This document shows, one piece after another, positions 17,545 through 25,313 of a DNA stretch of 64,000 nt. The DNA comes from UBA12170 sp964293475 (GTDB lineage: Bacteria > Bacteroidota > Bacteroidia > Bacteroidales > UBA12170). A program made the translations under genes and the position numbers. The notes beneath the pieces were generated by a model. That model saw nothing but the letters and a program-made list of their open reading frames with translations, was not told the origin of the DNA and did not search any database. Within the stretch, counting starts at the first letter, position 1; every line of letters starts with the position of its first letter. Location of the stretch: positions 62,001 through 126,000 of the forward strand of contig CAXYYJ010000001.1 of assembly GCA_964293475.1 (NCBI GenBank), given 5' to 3'.

Positions 17545-18606
17545 CTATCGCTTCGTATATTGATTTTCGTAATATTTCTTGTAATCGCCCGATGTTACAT
17601 TGTTGAGCCACTCGGTATTGGTTAAATACCAATCAACTGTTTTCTCTAAGCCTTCTTCAAACTGGAGACTGGGTTTCCAGCCTAAATCGCGCTGAAGTTT
17701 GGAGCTATCGATGGCATAGCGCAAATCGTGGCCCGCACGGTCTTTTACGTAGGTTATCAACTCTTCGCTTTCACCTGCTGCTCGACCAAGTTTTTTGTCC
17801 ATTATTTTGCACAAAACCTTGATTAAATCTATGTTTTTCCACTCATTATGTCCGCCAATATTATAGGTTGAACCTGTTTTTGCCTGATGAAAAATAACAT
17901 CAATGGCTCTGGCGTGATCTTCTACCCATAGCCAGTCTCTCACATTTTCGCCTTTTCCGTAAACAGGAAGTGCTTTTTTGTTTTGAATGTTGTGAATAAA
18001 CAGCGGAATCAATTTCTCGGGAAACTGGAAGCTGCCGTAGTTGTTGGAGCAATTGGAAATAACCATAGGCAAGCCAAAAGTATCGTGATAGGCCCTTACA
18101 AAATGGTCGGAACTGGCTTTGGAAGCGGAATAAGGACTGTGTGGATCGTAGGCAGTTGTTTCTTCGAACATGCCGTCATTTCCGAGAGAACCGTAGACCT
18201 CGTCGGTAGAAACATGATAAAACCGCTTGCCTTCCATGGCGTCTTTCCAGTGGAATTTAGCCGAATTGAGCAGGTTCACGGTGCCAATAACATTGGTCAT
18301 CACAAATTCGGTGGGGTTGGTGATGGACCTATCCACATGCGACTCGGCAGCCAAATGAATAACATCGGTAATCTGGAATTTTTCAAATGCTTCCTGAACG
18401 GCATCTGCATCAACAATATCGACTTTTGTAAACTCGTAATTGGGGCTGTTTTCCAAATCTTTCAAGTTGGCCAGATTTCCCGCATAGGTGAGTTTGTCGA
18501 GATTAATAATTTTGTAGTGAGGATATTTATTAACGAACAGCCTTACCACGTGAGAGCCTATGAAACCGGCACCCCCAGTAACCAAAATTCTTTTTTGAAA
18601 ATCCAT
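17545..18606 (-). CDS. rfbB: dTDP-glucose 4,6-dehydratase RfbB
   Basis: This 353-residue SDR enzyme has an N-terminal NAD-binding motif (GGAGFIGSHVVRLF), the active-site segment YHVSTDEVYGSLG, and the catalytic YSASKASSDHFVRAY (YxxxK). It converts dTDP-glucose to dTDP-4-keto-6-deoxyglucose, a step toward rhamnose and other deoxysugars. It follows galE with 4 bases between, so the two form a nucleotide-sugar operon. No rfbA, rfbC or rfbD gene is near. Length and motifs are normal. Confidence 0.96.
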   Translation of the reverse strand: MDFQKRILVTGGAGFIGSHVVRLFVNKYPHYKIINLDKLTYAGNLANLKDLENSPNYEFTKVDIVDADAVQEAFEKFQITDVIHLAAESHVDRSITNPTEFVMTNVIGTVNLLNSAKFHWKDAMEGKRFYHVSTDEVYGSLGNDGMFEETTAYDPHSPYSASKASSDHFVRAYHDTFGLPMVISNCSNNYGSFQFPEKLIPLFIHNIQNKKALPVYGKGENVRDWLWVEDHARAIDVIFHQAKTGSTYNIGGHNEWKNIDLIKVLCKIMDKKLGRAAGESEELITYVKDRAGHDLRYAIDSSKLQRDLGWKPSLQFEEGLEKTVDWYLTNTEWLNNVTSGDYKKYYENQYTKR

Positions 18607-18610
18607 TATA

Positions 18611-19636
18611 TTAGTTTTTAGTTTTTAACATCAATTCCTTTTCCCAATTCCAGGCCGAAAGCATCATTTCATCCAACGATTTTTGAGCTTTCCAGCCCAA
18701 TTCGTCGTTGGCAAAACGGGTATCGGCAAATACCTGTTCCACATCTCCCGGACGGCGTTCTACAATCTTGTAATTCAATTTTTCGCCCGAAACTTTCTCG
18801 AACGACTTTATAACTTCGAGCACTGAAAATCCGTTTCCGGTACCAAGATTAAAAATCTCAACTTTCTTCTTTTGATTTTCTTCTATCATGCGGTCAATGG
18901 CAATCACGTGAGCTTTGGCCAAATCTACTACATGGATATAATCGCGAATTGCGGTACCGTCGGGAGTATTATAATCTTCGCCAAAAACTGAAAGCTGCTT
19001 ACGGATTCCGATGGCTGTTTGGGTGATAAAAGGAACCAGATTGTTGGGCACCCCCAGAGGTAACTCCCCAATAAGTGCTGATTCGTGGGCACCAATAGGA
19101 TTGAAATATCTGAGCATAACAGCATTAATTTCGCTCACTTTTGCGGTGTCCTGAATCACTTCTTCCGAAATCTGCTTGGTATTTCCATAGGGCGACATGG
19201 CCATTTGAACAGGAGCATCTTCGGCTACCGGAAGCTTATCTGGCTGCCCGTAAACGGTGCAGGATGAAGAGAATACGAGATTTTTAATTCCCCGGTCTTT
19301 CATATTCTGCAAAATATTAACCAGCGAGAAAAGGTTATTTCGATAATACATCAACGGATCGGCCACCGATTCGCCCACGGCTTTAAAAGCTGCAAAATGA
19401 ATAATGCCCGAAATATCGTGGTGACGGTTAAAAAAATCTTTGGTTTTGGTAATGTCGACCAAATCCAGCTCCTCAAAAATGGGTTTGATGCCCGAAATTT
19501 TTTCTATTTGACTGAGGACATCTCTATGTGAGTTCGACAAATTATCTACTATGACCACCTCATGGCCTTTGGCCTGGAGCTCCACAACAGTGTGAGACCC
19601 AATATAACCTGTTCCCCCGGTAACTAATATTTTCAT
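18611..19636 (-). CDS. galE: UDP-glucose 4-epimerase GalE
   Basis: This 341-residue SDR epimerase has the GGTGYIGSHTVVEL dinucleotide motif, SSSCTVYGQPDKLPVAED, and the catalytic YGNTKQISEE (YxxxK). FNLGTGNGFSVLEV and RRPGDVEQVFADT are family hallmarks near the C-terminus. It interconverts UDP-glucose and UDP-galactose, feeding surface polysaccharide and galactose metabolism. It is the first gene of the pair with rfbB. Upstream are 197 bases with no clear promoter match. Confidence 0.96.
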   Translation of the reverse strand: MKILVTGGTGYIGSHTVVELQAKGHEVVIVDNLSNSHRDVLSQIEKISGIKPIFEELDLVDITKTKDFFNRHHDISGIIHFAAFKAVGESVADPLMYYRNNLFSLVNILQNMKDRGIKNLVFSSSCTVYGQPDKLPVAEDAPVQMAMSPYGNTKQISEEVIQDTAKVSEINAVMLRYFNPIGAHESALIGELPLGVPNNLVPFITQTAIGIRKQLSVFGEDYNTPDGTAIRDYIHVVDLAKAHVIAIDRMIEENQKKKVEIFNLGTGNGFSVLEVIKSFEKVSGEKLNYKIVERRPGDVEQVFADTRFANDELGWKAQKSLDEMMLSAWNWEKELMLKTKN

Positions 19637-19833
19637 AGAATTGTTGTTTTTATATATTCATACTAAAGATAGGAAAATTATCGTTTAAAACAAGTAATCT
19701 TTAAAAATATTACCCTGATTAAAAATAATTCTGAAACAGCCTGATTAAATAAATTCATGAGCCAAAAACCAAAACACCGCTTTTTTCGTAATATTGCTTC
19801 ACTTTTCAAAATCGGGATTTAATATACTGAACC

Positions 19834-21144
19834 ATGATTTTTATCTACACCCATAAAATCACCAAGCGACTTCAATATATTGTGGAGTTGGTATTCGGTG
19901 AATTAATGGGATTTGAATATAAAATAACCTCCAATGCCGAAGAATTTTCGCGGTACGATGGAGCTAAAATTTCTTACTCCATAAGTCCCATAGAGAATGC
20001 ACTCTTTCTGGCTGCGAAAAATATTTTGTTCGAAACAGATATTCGTCACCAGGAATTTAAAACAGTGGATTTTGGCGGAAATGCTTGTCCCTACGCGGTT
20101 TTCAACAGTTACAGCGTTATGCCCTTCGACATTTTGGCCGCTTCGTTTTTCTTAGTCACCCGCTACGAAGAGTATCTCCCGCACAAAAAAGACCATCACA
20201 AACGATTTTCGGCATCGGAGAGCTGCGCCTTTCAAAACCATTTTCTCCATAAACCCGTTGTTAACAAATGGGCTAAAGAACTGAAAGAAAGAATTTTATT
20301 TACCTTTCCTGAGCTCAAGACAAAAACAAAGCAATATTCTTTTACACCCACCTACGATATCGATATTGCCTGGTCGTATAAACATAAGGGCTTTGTAAGA
20401 ACTTCGGGCGGGTTGCTTCGCGATTTGTGGAACAATCAGTTAAGCCTTTTTCGAAAACGCATTTTAGTTTTACGCGGGAAGGACAAGGACCCTTACGAAA
20501 CCTATGATTTGCAAAAACAACTGGCAAAAAAATACCAACTAAAACCCATCTACTTTTTTCTCTTTGCTGAACTTGGGCCTTTCGACAAAAGCATTTCTCC
20601 CTTGAACAAGCATTATCAGTATTTGGTAAAAGACATTCGCGACCTGGCCACCATTGGCATTCATCCGTCCTACGAATCGAACGAGAACCCAAAACTGCTG
20701 AAAAAGGAAATTCAGAGCCTGGCCGATGCATCACATACTGAGATTGTAAGAAGTCGTCAGCATTTTCTAAAACTAACCTTGCCGCAAACCTACCGTAACT
20801 TGCTCAACCTGGGCATTCAGCACGATTTTACCATGGGTTATGCCGATCAGTTGGGTTTTAGAGCCGGCATATGCACTCCTTTCAACTTCTACGATCTTGA
20901 TATGGAAACCGATACCCGACTGCGTATTCATCCTTTTGCAATTATGGATGGCACCCTTCGCGATTATCTGAAAACTGACGTTGAAAACGCCAAAAAGCTT
21001 ATTAGCCAAATTATTAGAGAAGTAAAGGAAGTCGATGGTCATTTTATAAGCCTTTGGCACAACGAGTCCCTCAGCGATGAAGGAAAATGGCAGGGCTGGC
21101 TTGATGTATATGAACATCTTTTAAAAGAAGCTACCAGTGATTAA
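19834..21144 (+). CDS. Polysaccharide-deacetylase-like protein
   Basis: This 436-residue protein has an N-terminal domain (about 1-165) typical of Bacteroidota deacetylase-like proteins, followed by a NodB-like barrel. The metal-site motif I appears as TPTYDIDIAW instead of the usual TxDD, and motif II as GIHPSYESN rather than HSxxH, so activity may be altered. The C-terminal GHFISLWHNESLS matches the late histidine motif. Its stop codon overlaps the next gene (a GNAT-like protein), so the pair is translationally coupled. A role in surface or cell-wall glycan processing is inferred from family and neighbour. No signal peptide is obvious. Confidence 0.75.
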   Translation: MIFIYTHKITKRLQYIVELVFGELMGFEYKITSNAEEFSRYDGAKISYSISPIENALFLAAKNILFETDIRHQEFKTVDFGGNACPYAVFNSYSVMPFDILAASFFLVTRYEEYLPHKKDHHKRFSASESCAFQNHFLHKPVVNKWAKELKERILFTFPELKTKTKQYSFTPTYDIDIAWSYKHKGFVRTSGGLLRDLWNNQLSLFRKRILVLRGKDKDPYETYDLQKQLAKKYQLKPIYFFLFAELGPFDKSISPLNKHYQYLVKDIRDLATIGIHPSYESNENPKLLKKEIQSLADASHTEIVRSRQHFLKLTLPQTYRNLLNLGIQHDFTMGYADQLGFRAGICTPFNFYDLDMETDTRLRIHPFAIMDGTLRDYLKTDVENAKKLISQIIREVKEVDGHFISLWHNESLSDEGKWQGWLDVYEHLLKEATSD

Positions 21145-22072
21145 ATATTTGGAACACGCTGAAATACAACTCAACAAATGGGACGATTGCATCGAACATT
21201 CGGTTAATTCGCGGGTCTATGCCTTTTCATGGTATCTGAATATTGTGCATCCCGGCTGGGGAGCTTTGGTAATGGATGATTATCAGGCTGTTTTTCCAGT
21301 AGTTTCCAATAAAAAATGGGGCATATCCTATGCTTTTCAACCCGTTTTTACCCAGCAACTGGGCTTATTCACCCCGCTTCATTTAACCCCGGATCTTACC
21401 TCAGTATTTTTAACAAAATTGCTGGAGCTCTTTCCGCTGGTTCAAATTAATTTAAACATGCACAATAAAGTGCAGGAGAAATGGAAGTTTATAAGAAAAA
21501 ATGTGAACCACGAATTAGACTTGATTTCACCCTACGAACTGCTCAAATCCAATTACTCCAGCAATCTCAAAAGGAATATTAAAAAGGCCAGGAATGCGAA
21601 AATTAATATCCTTAAAAACCTGAAACCCGACAGCATCATCGAATTGTTCAGGCTCAACCGCGGTAAGCAAATTAACCAGTTGACTGCAAAGGACTATTCC
21701 ACCTTAAACCGGATTGTTTACAAGGCATTAAGTCAGGGAAAAGCGGCCATTTGGGGAGCTTTCACTTCGAACAACAATTTATGCGCCGGAGCTATTTTTA
21801 TTCGCGACAAACACCGGTTCATCTTCTTGTTTTCGGCCACAAACTCCGAAGCCAAAGAACAGGGCGCCATGTCGTATCTCATCGACTCTTTTATTGAAGC
21901 CCACGCCGGAACTCCGGTTATTTTAGACTTCGAAGGCAGCAACGACACCAATCTGGCACGATTCTATAAAAGTTTCGGCTCCAGCGTAATACATTATCCC
22001 CAGATTAACTACCAAAAATTCCCCTGGCCCCTGAACTGGGCATGGAAATTGAAAACTATTTTTACTAAATAA
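21137..22072 (+). CDS. FemAB/GNAT-like acetyltransferase or aminoacyltransferase
   Basis: This 311-residue protein starts at a GTG that overlaps the stop of the deacetylase-like gene by 8 bases; no suitable ATG lies near the beginning. The fold looks like a double-GNAT (FemAB-type) enzyme: N-terminal SRVYAFSWYLNIVHPGW and YAFQPVFTQQLGLFT, a middle SSNLKRNIKKARN segment typical of Fem-like proteins, and C-terminal GAIFIRDKHRFIFLFSATNSEAK and VILDFEGSNDTNLARFYKSFG. Relatives transfer acyl or amino-acid groups to cell-envelope substrates. The true substrate is unknown; coupling to the deacetylase-like gene suggests a common glycan. Confidence 0.75.
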   Translation: MIKYLEHAEIQLNKWDDCIEHSVNSRVYAFSWYLNIVHPGWGALVMDDYQAVFPVVSNKKWGISYAFQPVFTQQLGLFTPLHLTPDLTSVFLTKLLELFPLVQINLNMHNKVQEKWKFIRKNVNHELDLISPYELLKSNYSSNLKRNIKKARNAKINILKNLKPDSIIELFRLNRGKQINQLTAKDYSTLNRIVYKALSQGKAAIWGAFTSNNNLCAGAIFIRDKHRFIFLFSATNSEAKEQGAMSYLIDSFIEAHAGTPVILDFEGSNDTNLARFYKSFGSSVIHYPQINYQKFPWPLNWAWKLKTIFTK

Positions 22073-22163
22073 GTTTATCAACCATGTTGTAACTTTTTCG
22101 GCCTTCGCGACTCTAAGAATCAAAGTTTTTCTAACAAATAATAACATCATTTAAACTTATAAA

Positions 22164-22197
22164 TTGGCAAATTACTGGGAAGAAATTAATACATTTG
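22164..22197 (+). promoter_or_regulatory. Promoter of upp
   Basis: TTG at 22164-22166 and TACATTTG at 22190-22197, separated by 23 bases, match the Bacteroidota -33/-7 consensus. The ATG of upp follows 31 bases after the -7 box. Confidence 0.65.
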
Positions 22198-22228
22198 TTA
22201 TTCTATAAACTTTAACAAACTCAAGGTC

Positions 22229-22879
22229 ATGGTGCACAATTTAAGTAGCGAAATATCTATTATCAACCAGTATCTGGCTGAAATCAGGAATATTAATATT
22301 CAAACCGACAGGTGGAGATTTAGAAAAAACTTAGAGCGAATCGGAGCACTCATGGGATTTGAAATCAGCAAACATCTGGAATACGATGAAACTCAGGTGG
22401 AAACTCCGCTGGGCATTGCTCCATGTTATACCCTGAGATCGAATATTGTGGTAGGTTCCATTATGCGGGCGGGTTTTCCCATGCACAACGGGCTTCTCGA
22501 GATTTTTGACCATGCCGATAACGCCTTCATCTCTGCCTATAGAAAACACAGCAAAGACGGAAGCTTTAAAATTAAACTTGAATACGTTTCCGGCCCCGAT
22601 TTAAACGACAAAATTCTCTTGCTTTGTGATCCTATGCTGGCAACAGGTGCTTCGATGGGATTGACTTACAAAGCACTTTTGGAATACGGAAAACCAAAAC
22701 ATACCCACATTATTTCGGCCATTGCCAGCAGCGAAGGTGTGGAATATCTGAAGAAGAATTTCTCAAAAACCGATATGACCATTTGGACCGCCGCCATCGA
22801 CGATGAATTAACAGCCCAGGCTTATATAGTTCCCGGGCTGGGCGATGCTGGCGATTTGGCATTTGGTAAAAAAATATAA
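22229..22879 (+). CDS. upp: Uracil phosphoribosyltransferase Upp
   Basis: This 216-residue protein carries the PRPP-binding motif LLCDPMLATGASMGLTYKAL (about residues 130-149) and the C-terminal uracil-binding region YIVPGLGDAGDLAFG, both typical of Upp. It salvages uracil to UMP in the cytosol. VVGSIMRAGFPMHNGLLEIF holds the conserved RAG element. It is a single gene with its own promoter; the following permease starts 55 bases downstream and is not functionally linked. Confidence 0.95.
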   Translation: MVHNLSSEISIINQYLAEIRNINIQTDRWRFRKNLERIGALMGFEISKHLEYDETQVETPLGIAPCYTLRSNIVVGSIMRAGFPMHNGLLEIFDHADNAFISAYRKHSKDGSFKIKLEYVSGPDLNDKILLLCDPMLATGASMGLTYKALLEYGKPKHTHIISAIASSEGVEYLKKNFSKTDMTIWTAAIDDELTAQAYIVPGLGDAGDLAFGKKI

Positions 22880-22934
22880 GCTTGTTTTTCATTCAGCTCA
22901 AAACACAAATCATCTCTAAACAAAATCAGTGCCC

Positions 22935-24176
22935 ATGAAAATCGACGTCAAAGAAAATATAAAGATATCACTGGAATCTATAAAATCACATCTTCTGCGG
23001 ACAACACTCACCGTGCTCATTATTGCCTTCGGAATAACAGCACTTGTGGGAATCCTCACAAGTATAGACGCCATTAAATACTTCTTTACCAAGGAGTTGA
23101 GCATGATGGGAGCCAATTCGTTCAGCATCAATAACAGAGATATGCAAATTACCATTAACGGACGACATACAAGACCCCGCGAAAACAGAGTGATATCTTA
23201 CGAAGAGGCAAAACAATTCAAAGAACAATACCCGGTGAATGCCTGGATTTCGACCCATGTTGATGGCACCTGGAACGCTACAGTAAAATACGCTTCCGAA
23301 AAATCACATCCAAACGTCAACGTGAAAGGAATTGATACCGATTATGTTTTTACCTCAGGAGAAACCATTGCCGAAGGACGAAATTTTACCGACCAGGATA
23401 TTATTTCCGGGCAGCATGTGGTCATTATAGGTCATGATATTAAGGAGACACTCTTTAAAAATAATGAAGACCCATTGGACAAAATAATTACTGTGGGACC
23501 CGGAAAATACAAAGTTGTGGGAGTTTTAAAAGAGAAAGGAAGCAGCTTTGGTTTTAGTGGCGATCGGAGCGTATGGATTCCCATCAACAATGTACGGCAA
23601 TTTTTTGCCCGCCCTAACATGAACTACCGGATTAGCGTATTACCTAAAGAAGAAATCGATGTAAATGCAGCTGTTGGTGAAGCAATGGGTCTGTTTCGCG
23701 TGATAAGAAACGACAAGCTTGGTCAAAATGATAGCTTTGCTGTGCTAAAAAGCGACAATATTTCCAAAATGCTCATCGAAAACCTGAGGTATATCAGTTG
23801 GGCAGCCCAGTTTATTGGCGCAATTACCCTTATTGGTGCAGCTATTGGCCTTATGAACATCATGCTGGTCTCTGTAACCGAAAGGACGCGGGAAATTGGC
23901 ATTAGAAAAGCCCTGGGAGCAACCAGCAAAATGATACGATCGCAATTTCTTATCGAGTCGATGGTTATTTCGCAAATGGGAGGTTTGGTGGGAATTATTT
24001 TTGGTATCCTCATCGGAAATCTGGTGAGCCTTCAAATTGGAAGCACTTTCATTATTCCCTGGCTTTGGATGATTCTAGGAGTGGTTATTTGTGTGGTTGT
24101 TGCGCTGCTGGCAGGCATATTGCCGGCCAATAAAGCTGCCAAACTCGACCCCATTGAGTCGCTCAGATATGAATAG
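22935..24176 (+). CDS. ABC transporter permease, MacB/FtsX type
   Basis: The ATG at 22935 is preferred to a GTG two codons upstream, giving 413 residues. The protein has one N-terminal membrane helix (about 20-45), a large periplasmic domain (about 50-270) of MacB_PCD type, and three C-terminal helices forming the FtsX domain. The FtsX signature is clear: VTERTREIGIRKALGATSK near residue 312 and the final AGILPANKAAKLDPIESLRYE. Such permeases power export or mechanotransmission with a MacB-type ATPase. No ATPase or membrane-fusion gene adjoins, so the partner must lie elsewhere. Confidence 0.9.
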   Translation: MKIDVKENIKISLESIKSHLLRTTLTVLIIAFGITALVGILTSIDAIKYFFTKELSMMGANSFSINNRDMQITINGRHTRPRENRVISYEEAKQFKEQYPVNAWISTHVDGTWNATVKYASEKSHPNVNVKGIDTDYVFTSGETIAEGRNFTDQDIISGQHVVIIGHDIKETLFKNNEDPLDKIITVGPGKYKVVGVLKEKGSSFGFSGDRSVWIPINNVRQFFARPNMNYRISVLPKEEIDVNAAVGEAMGLFRVIRNDKLGQNDSFAVLKSDNISKMLIENLRYISWAAQFIGAITLIGAAIGLMNIMLVSVTERTREIGIRKALGATSKMIRSQFLIESMVISQMGGLVGIIFGILIGNLVSLQIGSTFIIPWLWMILGVVICVVVALLAGILPANKAAKLDPIESLRYE

Positions 24177-24261
24177 CCTTCGCTTCAATCCCCTGAAAAA
24201 ACTGAATTTGCAAACATAAACAGGTGTCTTGCAAAAAGATACATATTTTTTTTAGATGTTC

Positions 24262-24294
24262 TTTGCAATTGTAAGATTATTAAATGTATATTTG
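24262..24294 (+). promoter_or_regulatory. Promoter of rplS
   Basis: TTTG (24262-24265) and TATATTTG (24287-24294) with a 21-base spacer match the Bacteroidota consensus well. The rplS ATG is 36 bases downstream. Confidence 0.7.
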
Positions 24295-24330
24295 CACTCA
24301 TTTTTAGAAATCGACAAAACAAAATAAACA

Positions 24331-24684
24331 ATGAGTAAGTTAGACCTGATAAAGACAATAGAACAAACAGTTGCGGTTAAAGAATTCCCCAAATTTAATG
24401 CTGGCGATACCATCACTGTTACTTACAAAATTAAAGAAGGCAACAAAGAAAGATTACAGAGTTTTCAGGGAGTTGTCATCCAAAGAAAAGGAAGTGGTCC
24501 TACCCAAACTTTTACTGTTAGAAAAATATCGAACAATATTGGCGTAGAAAGAATTTTCCCCATTTCATCCCCAAGCATCGAAGAAATTGCCTTGAACAGA
24601 AGAGGTGATGTTCGCCGTGCAAGAATCTTTTATCTTCGTGGTCTTAAAGGTAAAAAAGCCAGAATCAAAGAAAAAAGAGGTTAA
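24331..24684 (+). CDS. rplS: Ribosomal protein L19
   Basis: This 117-residue basic protein has the L19 core: FNAGDTITVTYKIKEGNKERLQSFQGVVIQRKG, SGPTQTFTVRKISNNIGVERIFPISSPSIEEI and a basic tail GDVRRARIFYLRGLKGKKARIKEK. It belongs to the 50S subunit near the 30S interface. It is monocistronic here, with a strong promoter before it and a hairpin terminator after it, unlike the rpsP-rimM-trmD-rplS order common in many other phyla. Confidence 0.98.
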   Translation: MSKLDLIKTIEQTVAVKEFPKFNAGDTITVTYKIKEGNKERLQSFQGVVIQRKGSGPTQTFTVRKISNNIGVERIFPISSPSIEEIALNRRGDVRRARIFYLRGLKGKKARIKEKRG

Positions 24685-24706
24685 TAGCCCCCTCATTAAA
24701 ATATAC

Positions 24707-24730
24707 AAACCCCGTTACAGGGGTTTTTTT
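24707..24730 (+). terminator. Terminator of rplS
   Basis: AAACCCC-GTTACA-GGGGTTT forms a 7-bp stem with a 6-base loop, ending in a T-run. Confidence 0.9.
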
Positions 24731-24760
24731 ATATCTCATTGTTTTTAAATATATTGAAAA

Positions 24761-25294
24761 ATGGATTCTAATAGCGTAAGTTCGAAAAATGTAATGGAAA
24801 TGCTCACCGTGGCCAACGAATATTGCCATTTTTGTGAGAAAGCATACCAATATCCGGTAGATGATATCCTTAGTTATCTTCAAAAAATTATGCCCCTGCT
24901 CTATTTGAAAGGCAGTTTAGTCCCAGCCGTGGTGGTGAGAAATCCTGAGGCCAACGAGCGATTTGTGACCGAAGAGAATTACGAGATTATATTTAATGAG
25001 CTGCGAAATAAATTCAAACCCAAAGACGAATTCTGGCTCATCGAAAATACTCAAAGCACCGACAACGAGCCTCTTAAAGTAAGCCTGGCCGAAAATCTGA
25101 CCGATATTTATCAGGATTTAAAAGACTTTGTTCTTCTCTATGCCAAAGGCACAGAATCTGCCAAAGAAAATTCGGTTCACGATTGCAAAAAATTCTTCGA
25201 AAACCATTGGGGCGTCAGGTTGGTTCAGTCGCAAAACTACATACACCAACTGGTGTATGCAGGTAAAATAAAACACAACCAATCTTTACTTTAA
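24761..25294 (+). CDS. DUF5063-like protein
   Basis: This 177-residue soluble protein opens with VMEMLTVANEYCHFCEKAYQYPVDDILSYLQKIMPLLYLKGSLVP (about residues 8-52), a pattern I associate with the DUF5063 family of Bacteroidota. The rest is mostly helical and acidic, with DIYQDLKDFVLLYAKG and a final FENHWGVRLVQSQNYIHQL. There is no signal peptide, membrane segment or catalytic motif. It lies between rplS and the convergent ccsBA gene, whose stop is 19 bases away. Role unknown. Confidence 0.7.
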   Translation: MDSNSVSSKNVMEMLTVANEYCHFCEKAYQYPVDDILSYLQKIMPLLYLKGSLVPAVVVRNPEANERFVTEENYEIIFNELRNKFKPKDEFWLIENTQSTDNEPLKVSLAENLTDIYQDLKDFVLLYAKGTESAKENSVHDCKKFFENHWGVRLVQSQNYIHQLVYAGKIKHNQSLL

Positions 25295-25313
25295 TTCACT
25301 GAAATAAAGTATT

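Noticed and set aside
17983..18621. 212-residue plus-strand ORF opposite rfbB
   Set aside because: Antisense shadow of a well-conserved enzyme gene.
19757..19822. 21-residue basic peptide ORF upstream of the deacetylase-like gene
   Set aside because: The sequence (MSQKPKHRFFRNIASLFKIGI) is amphipathic and cationic, but there is no promoter match or conservation evidence; it is too short to support.
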